Notes under the pieces: generated by a model
What the model was told of the DNA's origin: nothing
The model's database searches: none
The model's input: only the letters and a program-made list of their open reading frames with translations
Translations under genes and position numbers: made by a program
Assembly: GCF_042477335.2 (NCBI RefSeq)
Contig: NC_091250.1
Span: 129,987,384 to 130,051,383 of the forward strand
Length of the DNA: 64,000 bases
Direction of reading: 5' to 3'
DNA from: Ovis canadensis
Taxonomy: Eukaryota > Chordata > Mammalia > Artiodactyla > Bovidae
Shown: piece after piece, positions 35,380 through 47,223 of the stretch
How positions within the stretch are numbered: position 1 is the stretch's first letter
Layout: every line of letters starts with the position of its first letter

Positions 35380-35519
35380 AGCCCGCCGTCCGGAGCGCCC
35401 AGGACGGACGGACGGATGGATGGTCGCGCGAGAGCCACACCGACAGCAAAGAGAAAAAAAAGCTTTGTGAGCCAAAACGAAAGCGGGTGGGCGGGAGGGG
35501 GAGAGGAAACGCTTTTCCG

Positions 35520-35538
35520 CCCCCCCCCCCCCCCCCCC
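35520..35538 (+). repeat. 19-base C homopolymer in TADA2B 3' UTR
   Basis: An uninterrupted run of C lies 140 bases after the TADA2B stop and is followed closely by T-runs. It could bind poly(C)-binding proteins in the mRNA and is a likely length-polymorphic or assembly-error site. Confidence 0.9.
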
Positions 35539-36806
35539 GCATTGTTGGTCTTTTTTTTAAACAAATCGAGTCCTTTTTTTAGGGTATCAATTCTTTTTAC
35601 TGTCCTCTGAAGAAGCAATAGCAACAGTCGGATCAAGGGGAAGACAAAACCCGTGTGTATTTTAACTGAATCCCTAAACGTAGTTCTTTAAGGTGATCAT
35701 TTGCCTTTAAATGTTCAGTGTGGAGCATATGATGAAGAGATCGGGAAATTTCCTTTTTTTTGTTGCTTCCCAGTGGTACAGGACTGTGAGGTGGGCAGAG
35801 GAGCCCTTCCCTGCTGGCTGCCGGCTCACCCCCATGACCTGAGCTCCCGCTGCGGCTGCGCTCGGTGTCGGGCAGGTGGCACTTTAGGCGGAGGGCGCCG
35901 GGCCAGGCAGAAGAGGCTGGGCAAGGGCGGGACGGGCATCCGTAGGGAATCGCCGGGAGGAATCTGGTGTTGAACGGTTTGGCCAAACTGAGCTTCCCCA
36001 CGATGGCTGGCGATAGCACTTTGAGGGAGCTCACCGTGGTGTCTGCTGGGGGGGTGGGGCGGCGGGCCAGGGGGGACGCGGGGCTCAGCGCAGACTGGCA
36101 GAATGCAGGGCCTCCCCTGGGGGTGCTTCTTGCTGGGCTTAGAACTCGGCCTTGTGTTTTACTTGGAAGAACTCATTTTAAATGAAGTTCACCGAGAGTT
36201 GAGAGTTCTGGGTTTTGGGTCAGCTCCTTCCAGGGTTCTCACCGCAGTTGCAAGCCCCTCTTTCTCTGAGACCGGCCATGTGTCTTGTCTTGTGTGGTCT
36301 CAGGCGCTGGGCTAGGCAAGAGGGACCCTGGTGGCCTGGAGGCCTGGGCACTGCTTCTCTGGGAAGAAGTGGCTCAGAGTCTTGAGCCAGACTCTGGCAT
36401 GGCTCTGCCCAGCCCAGTTCAGAGAAGCTCTCAGGGGTGCCCTTTCGTGATGGGCACAGTGCCTTTGCGCAGGAACCTGAGGAGTCGTGTGTCTTCCAGC
36501 GGCCCGGGGCTCTCCTGTCCCAGGCCCTGCTGTCGAGTCAGTGGAGTGGCTAGACCCCAGTGCTCCTCCAGTCGTCCTGGGGCACATCCTGCCTCTCATC
36601 CCCCGTAGCTACCAGACTGTTTACCTCCCAGAATGCTTGGGCTTGAAGTTACATTAAAGTGAAGGTATTTGAGAGAGAAAAGAAAAAAAAAACAAAAACC
36701 TTATCATTTCCAAGGACGGCGTAGTTATGGTGCCTTTTCCTTTCACATCCTGTCTGTCCTAGGGTGATTTCCAGCATTAAGTACACACTTCAAGTATACT
36801 GGGGGC

Positions 36807-37012
36807 TTCCCTGGTGACTCAGATGGTAAAGAACCCAGCTACAATGCAGGAGACCTGGGTTCAATCCCTGGGTTGGGAAGATCTCCTGGAGAAGGGAATG
36901 GCAACCCATTCCGGTATTCTTGCCTTGGAGAACCTCCATGAACAGAGGAGCCTTGGCGGGCCACCGTCCACGGAGTCGCAAAGAGTCGGACGCGACTGAG
37001 TGCCTGACGCTC
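36807..37012 (+). mobile_element. Bov-tA SINE inside the probable TADA2B 3' UTR
   Basis: A full-length SINE (GGGCTTCCCTGGTGACTCAG to AGAGTCGGACGCGACTGAG) with few changes, in the same orientation as TADA2B. Confidence 0.9.
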
Positions 37013-38143
37013 AAACACGTCCATGGCTTTAGTTGTAAACTGCATCGCGTGCTGGCAGAGTAGCACTCCCCGCGACCTGACTGCAAGCCTGGGACCTCTC
37101 TCTCTGACCGTAAAGCAGCGGGCGGTGGTGTCACTCCCGAGGGTAACCGTGGCTGCCGAGAGTGCGGAGACGGTGCTATGCCCTTCCAGGGTTCTCAGCC
37201 AGGGTTCCTGGAGCAGCAGTGCAGCGTCCCTGGGGGAACCGGGTGGCCCTTCAGGGACTTGGGCCCCCCTCAGGCCTCGGACACGCGGGGTGGGGCCTTG
37301 CAGGTCACTGGGATGCGTGCTGAAGTCTGAGAACTGCGGGCTTTAGCTGCTCCGGTGTAACCGATTTTCTACATCAGATTCCTAGTTTGGTGAGGTTTTA
37401 AATTTGTCTTATTTTTATACAAAACGATTGCCAGACTTTCACTAAGCTTAAGAAGCAAAATCTCCCTGTAAAATGTGCGTGGCCCTGGCCAAGAGCTGTC
37501 AAATGAGAAGTTCTGTGCTTAAGCAGGTTGTCAGTGTGTGTCTCTTCTCGACGGTATGAAGAATTTATTTAGGCTTGACTGTTTTTAAACACCATAATGA
37601 ATGTATAATTTATGTTAAAAGTGTGAACCCTTTGTTACAAGGGAAAAGTAATTTTATGATTGGTTGCCTCCTGCCCCATCAACTCCAGCTATTACTGTCG
37701 CATTAGTCCCGCCCCTGCTGTTTGCTCGGAGCCTTTAAATTTCTGTATTTCTTACGATAAATGAGTCACCATGATCCCACGGAATTAGGTCTTTTCAAAA
37801 CTGAAACTCTCTCAAGTCACAGAAGATAATCAGCTGTTCAGAATGATACTCTGGATGGCCAGCATTCCAAGAATGTATTCAGACCGAAACTCTGCCTACC
37901 GCCTTTTTCCCCCCTTTTACACATTAAACAGGTTGAGAACCAAACAGTGTCACTGATTGCTTTTTACTACCTGCCCGTGGAGCCGCAGCTTTCCAGTCTC
38001 AGAATCAGGATGGGGAACAGCTTGTGACATGTCTTAGTGTGGCTCTTGGACTTTGTGCCTGTTTTCCCTCCAAACTGTTGAGTTCAGATAGATCTCTCGT
38101 TAAGCAGAAAAGCCCTTGAGGCCAGCGCTCCTTCCCAGAAAGG

Positions 38144-38149
38144 AATAAA
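38144..38149 (+). terminator. TADA2B: Candidate TADA2B polyadenylation signal
   Basis: This AATAAA has GT-rich DNA about 45 bases downstream and closes a long AT-rich stretch. The alternative proximal signal is ATTAAA at 36653. Confidence 0.45.
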
Positions 38150-38594
38150 ACACCCAGACCTTCCGTGGAGCCAGGCTGCGGAAGCCTGTGGTGTGCAGAC
38201 AGCGCCGGCTCCATCACCTGCACGGAGCAGCGGATCCAGGCCGCAGTTGAAGACCCGAGAACCAGGCCTGGGTGCAGCCCACGGGCCTCTAACTGCGGTG
38301 GCAGCGTGGACACAGTTAATGTTTTCCTGTTGGTGTGACTGTGGATGAGTGAAACGGGAAAACGTTCACATTTAAGCCAGACCATCTCTGGGTTGAGCAC
38401 CTTTTAGCAGGTGCAGCTCCAGCTGAAAAGGGATGGGAGGGGACACTCACAGAAACTAGTGCAACAATTACTCACGCTCAGCGTACAGATGTATCCAGAG
38501 AGGCAAAACCACGTGCCCACAGCCGTGGTGTAAAGGCGGGCGTGACTCCCGGCGTGGTTTCCTCAGGGAGCTCTACCGCCTTTAGTTATATATT

Positions 38595-38790
38595 TTTAAC
38601 ACTCGTTTATTGGGCCGCCTCAGGTCGTAGCTGCAGCACACGGGATGTTTCCTTGCAGAGCACAGGTTCTCTAGTTGCGGCTTAGCTGCCCTGTGGCATG
38701 TGGGATCTTAGTTCCTCAACTAGGGATCAAACCCAAGTCCCCTTCATTGGGAGGTGGATTCTTAACCACTGGGCCACCAGGGAAATCCCT
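38595..38790 (-). mobile_element. CHR-type tRNA-derived SINE
   Basis: Antisense body (CTCTAGTTGCGGCTTAG, GTGGCATGTGGGATCTTAG) and tRNA head (GATTCTTAACCACTGGGCC, CACCAGGGAAATCCC). Confidence 0.82.
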
Positions 38791-38982
38791 GGGCTATGCT
38801 TTTGACCAAACAATTTAAAGCAACTTAAAAAGGGTAAATTTTTTTGCAATTTTAATGATGGGATTATTACCTATACCTTTCAAACTCTGTGCCCCTGATT
38901 TTTATGCAGTAAACAGATGTAACTGTACTGATCTTCAGTCCCTGAAGTACCCCTCAGAAGCAAAGACTGTGGGAGCTTACTT

Positions 38983-39060
38983 TTTCTCTGGCTCCATCAT
39001 TGCTTTTCCCTTAGCGTGAGGTTTCTCTGGCTCCATCATTGCTTTTCCCTTAGCGTGAGG
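38983..39060. repeat. Perfect 39-bp direct tandem duplication
   Basis: Units 38983-39021 and 39022-39060 are identical (starting TTTCTCTGGCTCC, ending CTTAGCGTGAGG). Confidence 0.97.
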
Positions 39061-39795
39061 ACAGGAGGGTCCTAAGGAGTCACAGGGGCAGCATCTGCCG
39101 GTCCCGTGTCTCTGCTGTTGCTGCTCCTGAGTGTCCGCGGTCCCCTCACGGTCGCGGGTGGACCCGGGCCTGCCCCCGGCACCGGCTGCCAGCCGCCAGC
39201 CAGGGGGAGCCCTGGAGGAAGCCTCTTGCCCTTCCGGGACACGAGCCAACACGTCTGGGCATCAGGCACACAGATGCAGGGTCTGAGCAGAGACCCAGAA
39301 GCCTTTGTCATGCTGTCCTTAACATGAGGATCTCCGCCATCAAAGCACACAGAACAGCTATCAGAACGTAGGAAAATAATATCAGGGCTTTAATCCTCTT
39401 AAATAAAATGTAACATTTAAAATATAGCAAGCACATCCTCAGGTTTCTCTAGGAAAGTCCATCTTACTAGGGGAAACACCTTTAGGTCACTGGTCACTAG
39501 CTGGGTACAGATTTCAACATTTCCAGAGGTGAACGAAACAGGACAACAGCAACTGATTCCGTCACCTTCGGTAACGGGCAAAGTAGGGGTGATCGTTCTG
39601 GGCAGGCAGGTAGTTACTGATTATAAAGGAACTCAAATCACGTTTGTCACCAAGGGCGTCATAAACCTTCCTCAGCAATCCCCTCCACTGCCTGAGTGGG
39701 AGCCAAGCATCCCAGGAGCTCGCAGGCTACAGTGAGACGCACGGGGTGCAGAGCAGCCGGCAGGGCCAGCCAGCAGACGGGGCTCCTGAAGGCCT

Positions 39796-39801
39796 TTTAT
39801 T
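39796..39801 (-). terminator. GRPEL1: Candidate GRPEL1 polyadenylation signal
   Basis: AATAAA on the minus strand (TTTATT on plus) lies about 300 bases beyond the GRPEL1 stop, with GT/CTG-rich sequence following. It is the first canonical hexamer downstream of the stop, giving a short 3' UTR at 39,780-40,099. A longer form is possible. Confidence 0.5.
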
Positions 39802-40099
39802 TACTCCAAACACTCTGACGTCGCCAGAGTCTGAGCAGACACAGTGTTTTTTGTGATACCCCAGAGTCCAGCAGTGTCCCATCAGCCTGTTCCATAAGCA
39901 CGTGGAACGTGTTAAAAATCAAGGGACCGACTCCTGTATTCCAGTTTGTTAACGGAGCTGTGCAACTGGCTCGCTTTTCTGCGGGGGCCTTGCAGCAAGG
40001 TTTAGGAAAAGGTCAAGAGTATTCATAGGTGAGAAAAGACGAACCCGCCCTGGAAGAGTCAGCGAGTGATTACGACAAAGCGCTGCAACCCACGGGCTG

Positions 40100-40446
40100 C
40101 TAAGCCTCCTTCACCACCCCCACCAGGGCGGGCCTCAGGGTGCGCCCGTGCAGCTTGTAGCCCACTTTGTTAACCAGAGCCACCGTGCCCGGCTCCTTCC
40201 CCTCGACTGGCGTGTGGAACAGCGCCTCGTGCTCGTACGGGTCGAACTTGGCGCCCAGGGGGTTCAGCCGGAGCAGGCCGTGCTTCGTGAACACCTTCTG
40301 GATCTGGACCTCGGTCATCACGAGCCCCTCGTAGAGGTTCTTCAGGTGCGGGTTGTCGTCCCGAATCTCTTCCTTCGGGACACACTGTGTGGCCTTCTCC
40401 AAGATGTCTGCCACCTCCAGCAAGTCCTTGCAGAAGCCCTGGATGC
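40100..40446 (-). CDS. GRPEL1: GRPEL1 exon 4: C-terminal GrpE domain
   Basis: On the minus strand, after a CTTGGTGCAG acceptor, the exon supplies the last two bases of a Gly codon and then IQGFCKDLLEVADILEKATQ through LVGVVKEA and a TAG at 40102-40100. GRPEL1 is the mitochondrial GrpE homologue, the nucleotide exchange factor that releases ADP from mortalin (HSPA9) in the matrix, including at the TIM23 import motor. This exon holds the end of the long helix, the short helical bundle and the C-terminal beta domain (TKHGLL, FDPYEHEALF, GYKLHGRTLRPALV), which inserts into the Hsp70 nucleotide-binding domain. All four exons join to 217 codons, the human length. Compared with human, Ala becomes Gly in GIQGF; no damage is seen. 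Confidence 0.96.
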
Positions 40447-40530
40447 CTGCACCAAGGTAAGGGAGAACGTCACTGCATTCTGCATCCAACTGCACAGGCA
40501 GCTCAAAATGACGAGCCCTCCTTGTGTGAC

Positions 40531-40740
40531 ACGTGCGTGCTCAGTCACTGTCGTGTCCCACTATTGTGACCCTGTGAACTGCAGCCCACCAGGCTCCTCT
40601 GTCCGTGGGAGTCTCCAGACAAGAATACTGGAGTGGGCTGCCATTCCCTTCATCTAGGGGATCCTCTCAACCCGGGGACTGAACCCGCATCTCCTGCAAC
40701 CGCAGGTGGATTCCTTACCACTGAGCCACCTGGGAAGTCC
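40531..40740 (-). mobile_element. Bov-tA SINE next to GRPEL1 exon 4
   Basis: Antisense tail (GCTCAGTCACTGTCGTG) and tRNA head (GCCACCTGGGAAGTCCG). It starts about 85 bases upstream of the exon 4 acceptor, in the same direction as GRPEL1. Confidence 0.88.
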
Positions 40741-42714
40741 GTCTGTCACCTTTTTTCAAATCACTACTTTGTGCTAGAGTTTCAATGGGTTGGATTAGAC
40801 AAAAAAACGTTCCTGAGGTTTAGACAAAAGCAAATGAGGTGTAAAGACAGGGAGCTGAAAACCTGCAGAGCCAGACTGGAAACTCCCAGTCCTGCTCAAG
40901 ACCAAGAGGACACACAGACTCCTGAGCACGTCAGTCCCATCTCAGCTGCCGAGCGCAGGGCCTGGAGCCACACCCCTGGCTGTCACAGACAGCCCTGTGA
41001 CTGTGCGGAAGCCCTCTGGGTTGAAGCTGCTTTGGTTACAGCGCAGGGCCAACAGTAGCTGACACACAGTGAGCTTATGAGGACAGGAAGCCACGCACCT
41101 CACGGCGCCTAGAGCACTGAGTGCTCCATAAACCTCAGCCATTACTCAGCACCACGAGGTCCAAGCTACCAGGACACAAGCCTTGATCTAACTGAAGAAA
41201 TGAGTTAAAGATTTCATGTAAATGCAAACGCCCGTGGTCTCAAGACAGCCCTTCAGATGCTGCATGCAGGAAGCTGGGGCTGACAAGAGGCGCGCCCTGG
41301 GCCCGCTGTCCCCCTCCCCCGAGGTGCAGCAAGGAGGCTCCAACAAAACCCGCTCTCATCTTCTCAAGTTTCAAAGGCTCTACGCTTTGAAGGAGGCAAC
41401 GCTTGTTTACGGCTTCCCTTGTTTTAGAGTATTTTCACCCAGTTGCTGGAAAATGAAATTTAAAAGTCTACTCATCCAATAAAAATGTGAGCATCTAGTA
41501 AGGACTAACCCCTCGTGGGAGCTGCTGGGGAAGCGTCTGCCCACGTGGAGTCTTGGTCTGAGACATGCAGCGCACGATCACCACAGTGAGACATACAATT
41601 ACCAATTATACTTCCAGGACGGAGCCCTCCTGAGTGCTGAGGACGATTAACCTCAGGGACATGGCTTACTTAGCCTGCAGTGTGGCCTGAGTCAGGAGTG
41701 AGCCAAGCACTGCAGGAGCCGAGGGCGCCAGTCCACCAAGTAGACACAAACCCAGAGAAGCTGACAGCTCCGGGCAGGGTGGACTGGAGGGGAGCTGAGA
41801 CCACTCTGCCAAGGGTGTGGAGCAGAAGCACGGGGCTGAAGCTGGCCTGGACAGAGTGGAGGACGTGGAGGAGGGCAGTCGGTGGAGTCCAGCCGCCCCC
41901 ACCCCCAGGGCGGGAGGGGAGTAGGCGTGGGGGGAGAGCCTAGTTTCAGATGCCTGACCTGAACACCGGTGTGGGCGACAGTATCATTTACTCAAACGAG
42001 GAAGGAAAGGAAAGGGGAGAATTCAGTTTAAAATACCTCTGAGACATCCAGGTAGACAGCCAGGACTAGAATGGGGAAGAAACATCTGAACTGACAGCTC
42101 ACCTGTGTGTGGACACCACTCAGCCCTGTCGGAGGGCAAGTCAGTGGGGGAAGGGAAGGAGGGGAGGCCTGAAGAACGCGGGCATTTAGGGGGCAGCAGG
42201 CCCGCAGCTAGTGCAGGGGACGACCACAGAAGAAGAAAGAAAAACAGGAGTGGAGGTGACGGCATCCGAGAGCGAAACGCGTCTGCAGAAGCAGTGAGGC
42301 GCCATGGTCAGAGGCCCGTGGAGGAAGGTGGGCCCGGCCCAGCAGCCTCCTGCTGAGCACGGCTTCTCAGCGCCCTGGAAGCCCGCCAGTGCCGGCCGCT
42401 CACCCCCACGCAGACGCGGCTCTGCAATCCACGCTACTATCGCCTACCCTGTAAGCTCAGCAGCATCTGGGGGACATCCAACGGGACTGGTGCTCCCGTG
42501 GCTGGGACGGTCCCGGCTGACTAAGGCCTGAATCTGTGGGTTTGGTGGGCGTGCCCACAAAAGCAAGGCTGGGTCTGGGCTCCAAGAGGTCTGCGTTGGC
42601 AGCTCTGGGAACATGGCGTGGGGCATGCCAGGGCTGCCTGCCTGCACTCCCACGGTGGAGGTGGGGCTGGGGGCAGTGGGCGACAGCACACCCTGTGAGC
42701 CTGGGCAGTGGGAG

Positions 42715-42917
42715 GGCTTCCTGGTGGCTCGGCGGTGAAGAACCCACCTGCCAATGCAGCAGACGCAGGTTCCACCCCTGCGTCGGGAAGATCCCCTGGA
42801 GGAGGGCATGGCACCCCACTCCAGTATTCCTGCCTGGAGAGCCCCATGGACAGAGGGACCTGGTGGGCTGCAGTCAGTCCACAGGGCCGAAGTCGGACAT
42901 GATTAAGCACGCACAAC
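42715..42917 (+). mobile_element. Bov-tA SINE
   Basis: From GGGCTTCCTGGTGGCTCGG to GCCGAAGTCGGACATGATT; diverged at several CpG positions. Confidence 0.87.
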
Positions 42918-43101
42918 AGGGGCCACCACGCAGCACGCTCCCTGGTGGCCAGCTGCAGCGGAGGGATGTTCAGTGGCTCCCCTCCCAGAGGGAGCGCTCA
43001 CTCCCGCCTGCCTCACTCTGCAGCTCAGAAACAGATCTGGGGGGCTGTCCACTCTGACCAGGAGGGAGCAGACCCTTCCCCTGACCGGGCTGTGACAACC
43101 G

Positions 43102-43554
43102 GAGGGGAGGCCCTGCTCAGCCAATCACACCCTCCCCCATCAATGGGGCTGGGCCGGACACCCAGCAGCACCTATACCAGAGGGGAGGCCCTGCTCAGCC
43201 AATCACACCCTCCCCCATCAATGGGGCAGGACACCCAGCAGCACCTATACCAGAGGGGAGGCCCTGCTCAGCCAATCACACCGTCCCCCCATCAATGGGG
43301 CAGGACACCCAGCAGCACCTATACCAGAGGGGAGGCCCCGCTCAGCCAATCACACCCTCCCCCATCAATGGGGCAGGGCTGGACACCCAGCAGCACCTAT
43401 ACCAGAGGGGAGGCCCTGCTCAGCCAATCACACCCTCCCCCATCAATGGGGCAGGACACCCAGCAGCACCTATACCAGAGGGGAGGCCCTGCTCAGCCAA
43501 TCACACCGTCCCCCCATCAATGGGGCAGGGCCGGACACCCAGCAGCACCTATGC
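43102..43554. repeat. Six-copy minisatellite, 73-78 bp units in a 225-bp higher-order period
   Basis: Units start (GAGGGGAGGCC) at 43102, 43180, 43253, 43327, 43405 and 43478. Copies 1-4, 2-5 and 3-6 are each exactly 225 bp apart and share diagnostic variants (the third type has CACCGTCCCCCC), so a three-unit block was duplicated. Each unit has AGCCAATCAC and the short inverted repeat CCCCATCAATGGGG. Confidence 0.95.
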
Positions 43555-43590
43555 TATAAAAGCAGGCCTCGCACCAAAAACGTTAGACCC
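43478..43590 (+). promoter_or_regulatory. Promoter-like CCAAT-TATA arrangement at the end of the array
   Basis: The last unit of the array breaks into CTATGCTATAAAAGCAGG, giving a TATA box at 43555-43561, 58 bases after the last CCAAT. Spacing and order fit a class II promoter on plus, antisense to GRPEL1. No transcript is known to me; activity is inference only. Confidence 0.3.
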
Positions 43591-43856
43591 ACTCGGGCTA
43601 CTACACAGGGAGGCTCCCACACACAGAAAAAAAAGCCCTCCACGACCATGATAGGTAATTGTTTCTCCTAACAAAGAAGAAATCTGGAAGGCGAAAAATG
43701 AAAATCACCCAATCAGAGCAGCAGACAAGAAAGCCAAATGAAACAATATGAAAACAATGTAAGAGCCCTGTGGGATAATGGGCCAATGTACACATGACAG
43801 GGATCCTAGCAGCAAAGAAAGGGGGGGATGCAAATGTATTTGCGTGCATCATGGCT

Positions 43857-43985
43857 GGGCACCTGGTAGTCCAGGGAGTTAAAACTGTGCCTCACAATGC
43901 AGCAGGCGCGGGTTCAATCCCTGATCAGGGAGCTAAAACCCCACATGTCTTCAAGTCAAAACACAAAGCAGAAACAATACTGTAA
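43857..43985 (+). mobile_element. CHR-type SINE nested in L1
   Basis: TGGGCACCTGGTAGTCCAGG, GCGGGTTCAATCCCTG and ACATGTCTTCAAGTCAAAAC identify it. Confidence 0.75.
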
Positions 43986-44597
43986 CAAATTTAGCAAAGA
44001 CTTTAAAAATGGTCCACATGGAAAAAAAAATCAATTAAAATGGAACAGTTAAAGAGCAGATTCTACAGACAGCACAAGAAAGGGAGTGAGCTGTAGGGGA
44101 TCCCATATGCTGTCAGCGGTGTTCCCACAGAGACACTGCACGCCAGGAGGGAGGCGGCCAAAGGCCTGAAGGGGGAAGTCTGCAACCTGGGCACTCTACC
44201 CAGCAAGGCTACCATTCACAAGGAGACAAAGAACTGTTCAGACAAGCAGAAACTATTTGTACTTTTAACACAGCAATACTAAACCTATCCTAAAAGAAAC
44301 ATTAAAAAGTCTTCTCTAAGTAGAAAAGAAGAAGCTATAGGCAAGAGAAAACCCAACTGTAAAGTGAATCACTTAAAGCCAGTACAAAGATAAAAAAAAA
44401 AAAAAATTATGTGAAATCAATGACACCACAATGAACACCTGATGGGTAAACACGAAAGATGTAAAAGACAACATCAAAATCATCAAGTGTGGGAAAGGAG
44501 TAAGAAAACGCTGACTTTTTTACCCCTAGAATATGTTTGAGCCTATATGACCACCAGTCTAAAGCAAGCAGATACAGAAAGAGATTAGCATACTATA

Positions 44598-44991
44598 AAG
44601 AAAGCTGAGCACCGAAGAATAGATGCTTTTGAACTGTGGTGTTGGAGAAGACTCTTGAGAGTCCCTTGGACTGCAAGGAGATCCAACCAGTCCATCCTAA
44701 AGGAGATCAGTCCTGGGTGTTCCATTGGAAGGACTGATGCTGAAGCTGAAACTCCAATACTTTGGCCACCTGATGCAAAGAGCTGACTCATTCGAAAAGA
44801 TCCTGAGGCTGGGAAAGATTGAGGGCAGGAGGAGAAGGGGACAACAGAGGATGAGATGGTTGAATGGCATCATCGACTCGATAGACATGGGTTTGGGTGG
44901 ACTCCAGGAGTTGGTGATGGACAGGGAGGCCTGGCGTGCTGTGGTTCATGGGGGCGCAAACAGTCGGACACGACTGAGCGACTGAACTGAA
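44598..44991 (+). mobile_element. BovB LINE 3'-end nested in L1
   Basis: From AAGAAAGCTGAGCACCG to GAGCGACTGAACTGAA. L1 sequence resumes at once with TACTTGAAAAACAGGG. Confidence 0.92.
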
Positions 44992-47223
44992 TATACTTGA
45001 AAAACAGGGTAACCACAAATCAACAACGCACACCAGATTTACAAAATCCAAAAAGACAACAAGCACAAGACAAAAAACAAAAATACATCAAACTACAATA
45101 TGCAGTCTACCAGAGACTTACTTTAACCAAAGAACACACACAGGTTGAAAGTTGAGGGGTCAGAAACAAAGATATTTCATGCAAAGGTAAATAAGAAAGG
45201 GGGGGGGTCACGATATTCATCAGACAAAACAGACAGTAAAACAGAAGCTATAAACACAGAAAGAAAAACACTATATATTAAAAATCAATACAAGAAGATG
45301 TTATATTCTTCAACATATATGCACCCAACACAAGAGCACCCAAAGTACATAAAACAAACGCTAACAGACATAAAGGGAGACACTTCATGGGAATACAACA
45401 GCAGGAGACTTTACTGCCCCCTTGCGTCACTGGACAGAGCTACACAGAAAGTCAGGAACGCAACAGAGACCCAAAATGATGCGGCAGAGCAGCCAGACTC
45501 ACCTGATGCGCTCACGCCATCCCATCCAAAAATACAGAGCACACGTTCAAGTGCACGCAGGGCCTTTCCTAGGACTCACCACACACTGAGGCACAAAACA
45601 AGCCTCGACAAATCTAACAGAACAGAAATCATTTCCAGTATCTTTCTGACCAGAGCTGCATGAACCTAGATATCAACTACAGAAAAAGAAATGAAAACAA
45701 AAAAAACCCAAAAAACCCAACTATATGGAATTAAACAACATGCTACTAAAATACCAATGGGTCAACAATGAAATCAAAGCAGAAATTAAAAATTACCTAG
45801 GGACAAATGATGATGAAAACACAACCATACACAGCCCACACCATGCAGCTAAAGCAGTTTTAGAGGGAAGTTCACGGTGATATAGGACTTCTTTAAGAAG
45901 CAAGAAAAATCTCAGAACAACCTAACCACCTGAAAGAATTAGAAGAATAAGAACAAACAAAACCTGAAGTCAACAGAAGCGAGGAAACGAAGATCAGAGA
46001 GAAACTAGACATTAAAAAAGGCAAAAAACAAAACAAAACAACTGGCTCACCAAGAAAAGGGAGAGGATCCAAATAAAGAAAATAAGAAATGAAAGAGAAA
46101 TCACAACTGATGCCACAGAAATACAAACCATTAAGAGATTATGAACAAGTAATTATATCCCAACAAACCTGACAGTCTAGAAGACAAAAGCAAGTTCCTA
46201 CAAATTCACAGCCCGCCAAAACGGAATCAAGACATGCGTGATTCCAACAAACTGGGAACTAGACGTGAAACAGAACCTGTCATTAAAGAAACTGCCTACA
46301 AACAAAAGTCCAGGACCAGATGGCTACACAGGTGAATTCTATCAAACATAGAAAGAACTCCTACCGATTCTTCTGAAACTCTTTCAAAAGAATGAAGAGG
46401 AAGGAATACTCCCAAAGACATTCTATGAAGCCACCATTATCCTGATACCAAAACCAAAGACAGACACTACTAAAAAAAAAAAAAATGACAGGCCAATATC
46501 CTTGATGAATATAGATTCAAAAATTCTCAACAAAATATTAGCGAATGGAAATTAACAACACAGAAAAAAGATCATACACCGCAACCAAGATGGACTCATC
46601 TCAGGATCATAACAGCAGTTCAACACATGCAAATCAATCAGTGAGAAACAGCACGTCAGCAAGAGAAAAGACAAAAACCACATGCTCATCTCAAAGGATG
46701 AAGAAAAAGCATCTGACCCAACATCCACTCACAATGAAAACTCTTATGACATAAGGATGCCCACTCTTGTCACTTTATTCAACATAGTATTGGGAGTCTC
46801 AGCCACAAGAAGATGTAAAATTGTCATTTTATCGTGTCATCTGTATATACTACTTATTGAAAGCCCTGAGATTCCACACAAAAACTACTAGAATAAATGA
46901 ATGAACTCAGCAAGATATCAGGATATAAGACTAATATACAGAAATTGGCTGAATTTTTTTACACTAACAATGAAATATCAGAAAGAGAATGTAAAGAGTA
47001 ATATCTTTTAAAATCACATCAAATAATAAAAAACTTAGGAATAAACCTGAAAGGAGGTCAAAGACTTATATGCTGAGAACCATAAACCATTAGTGAAGGA
47101 AACTGAAAATGATTCAAAGAAATGGGAAGATATCCCATACTCTCCTTGGAAGAATTAACATTGTTAAAATGGCCATACTACCCAAAGCAATCTACAGATT
47201 TAATGTGATCACGATCAAATTAC

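Larger units (their letters stand above)
35380..38170 (+). other. TADA2B: TADA2B 3' UTR (probable)
   Basis: About 2.8 kb follows the stop. It contains a C-homopolymer at 35520-35538, a Bov-tA SINE at 36807-37012 and an AT-rich distal part (37,340-38,000) of the kind seen in conserved 3' UTRs. ATTAAA at 36653-36658 could give a short form. AATAAA at 38144-38149, followed by a GT-rich stretch near 38,190, suits the long form expected from the human mRNA size. The end is inferred. Confidence 0.5.
38171..39780. other. Intergenic between TADA2B and GRPEL1 3' ends
   Basis: A tail-to-tail gap with MIR-like sequence near 38,460-38,580, a CHR-type SINE at 38595-38790 and a perfect 39-bp tandem duplication at 38983-39060. 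Nothing gene-like is seen. Confidence 0.55.

Noticed and set aside
34555-35475. 306-codon frame antisense to TADA2B exon 2
   Set aside because: A shadow of the GC3-rich coding exon.
36807-36890. tRNA-like head sequences of Bov-tA and CHR elements
   Set aside because: They are SINE heads attached to retroposon bodies, not functional tRNA genes.
43102-43554. Regular repeats resembling a CRISPR array
   Set aside because: The units are adjacent with no unique spacers, in a mammalian intron; it is a minisatellite.
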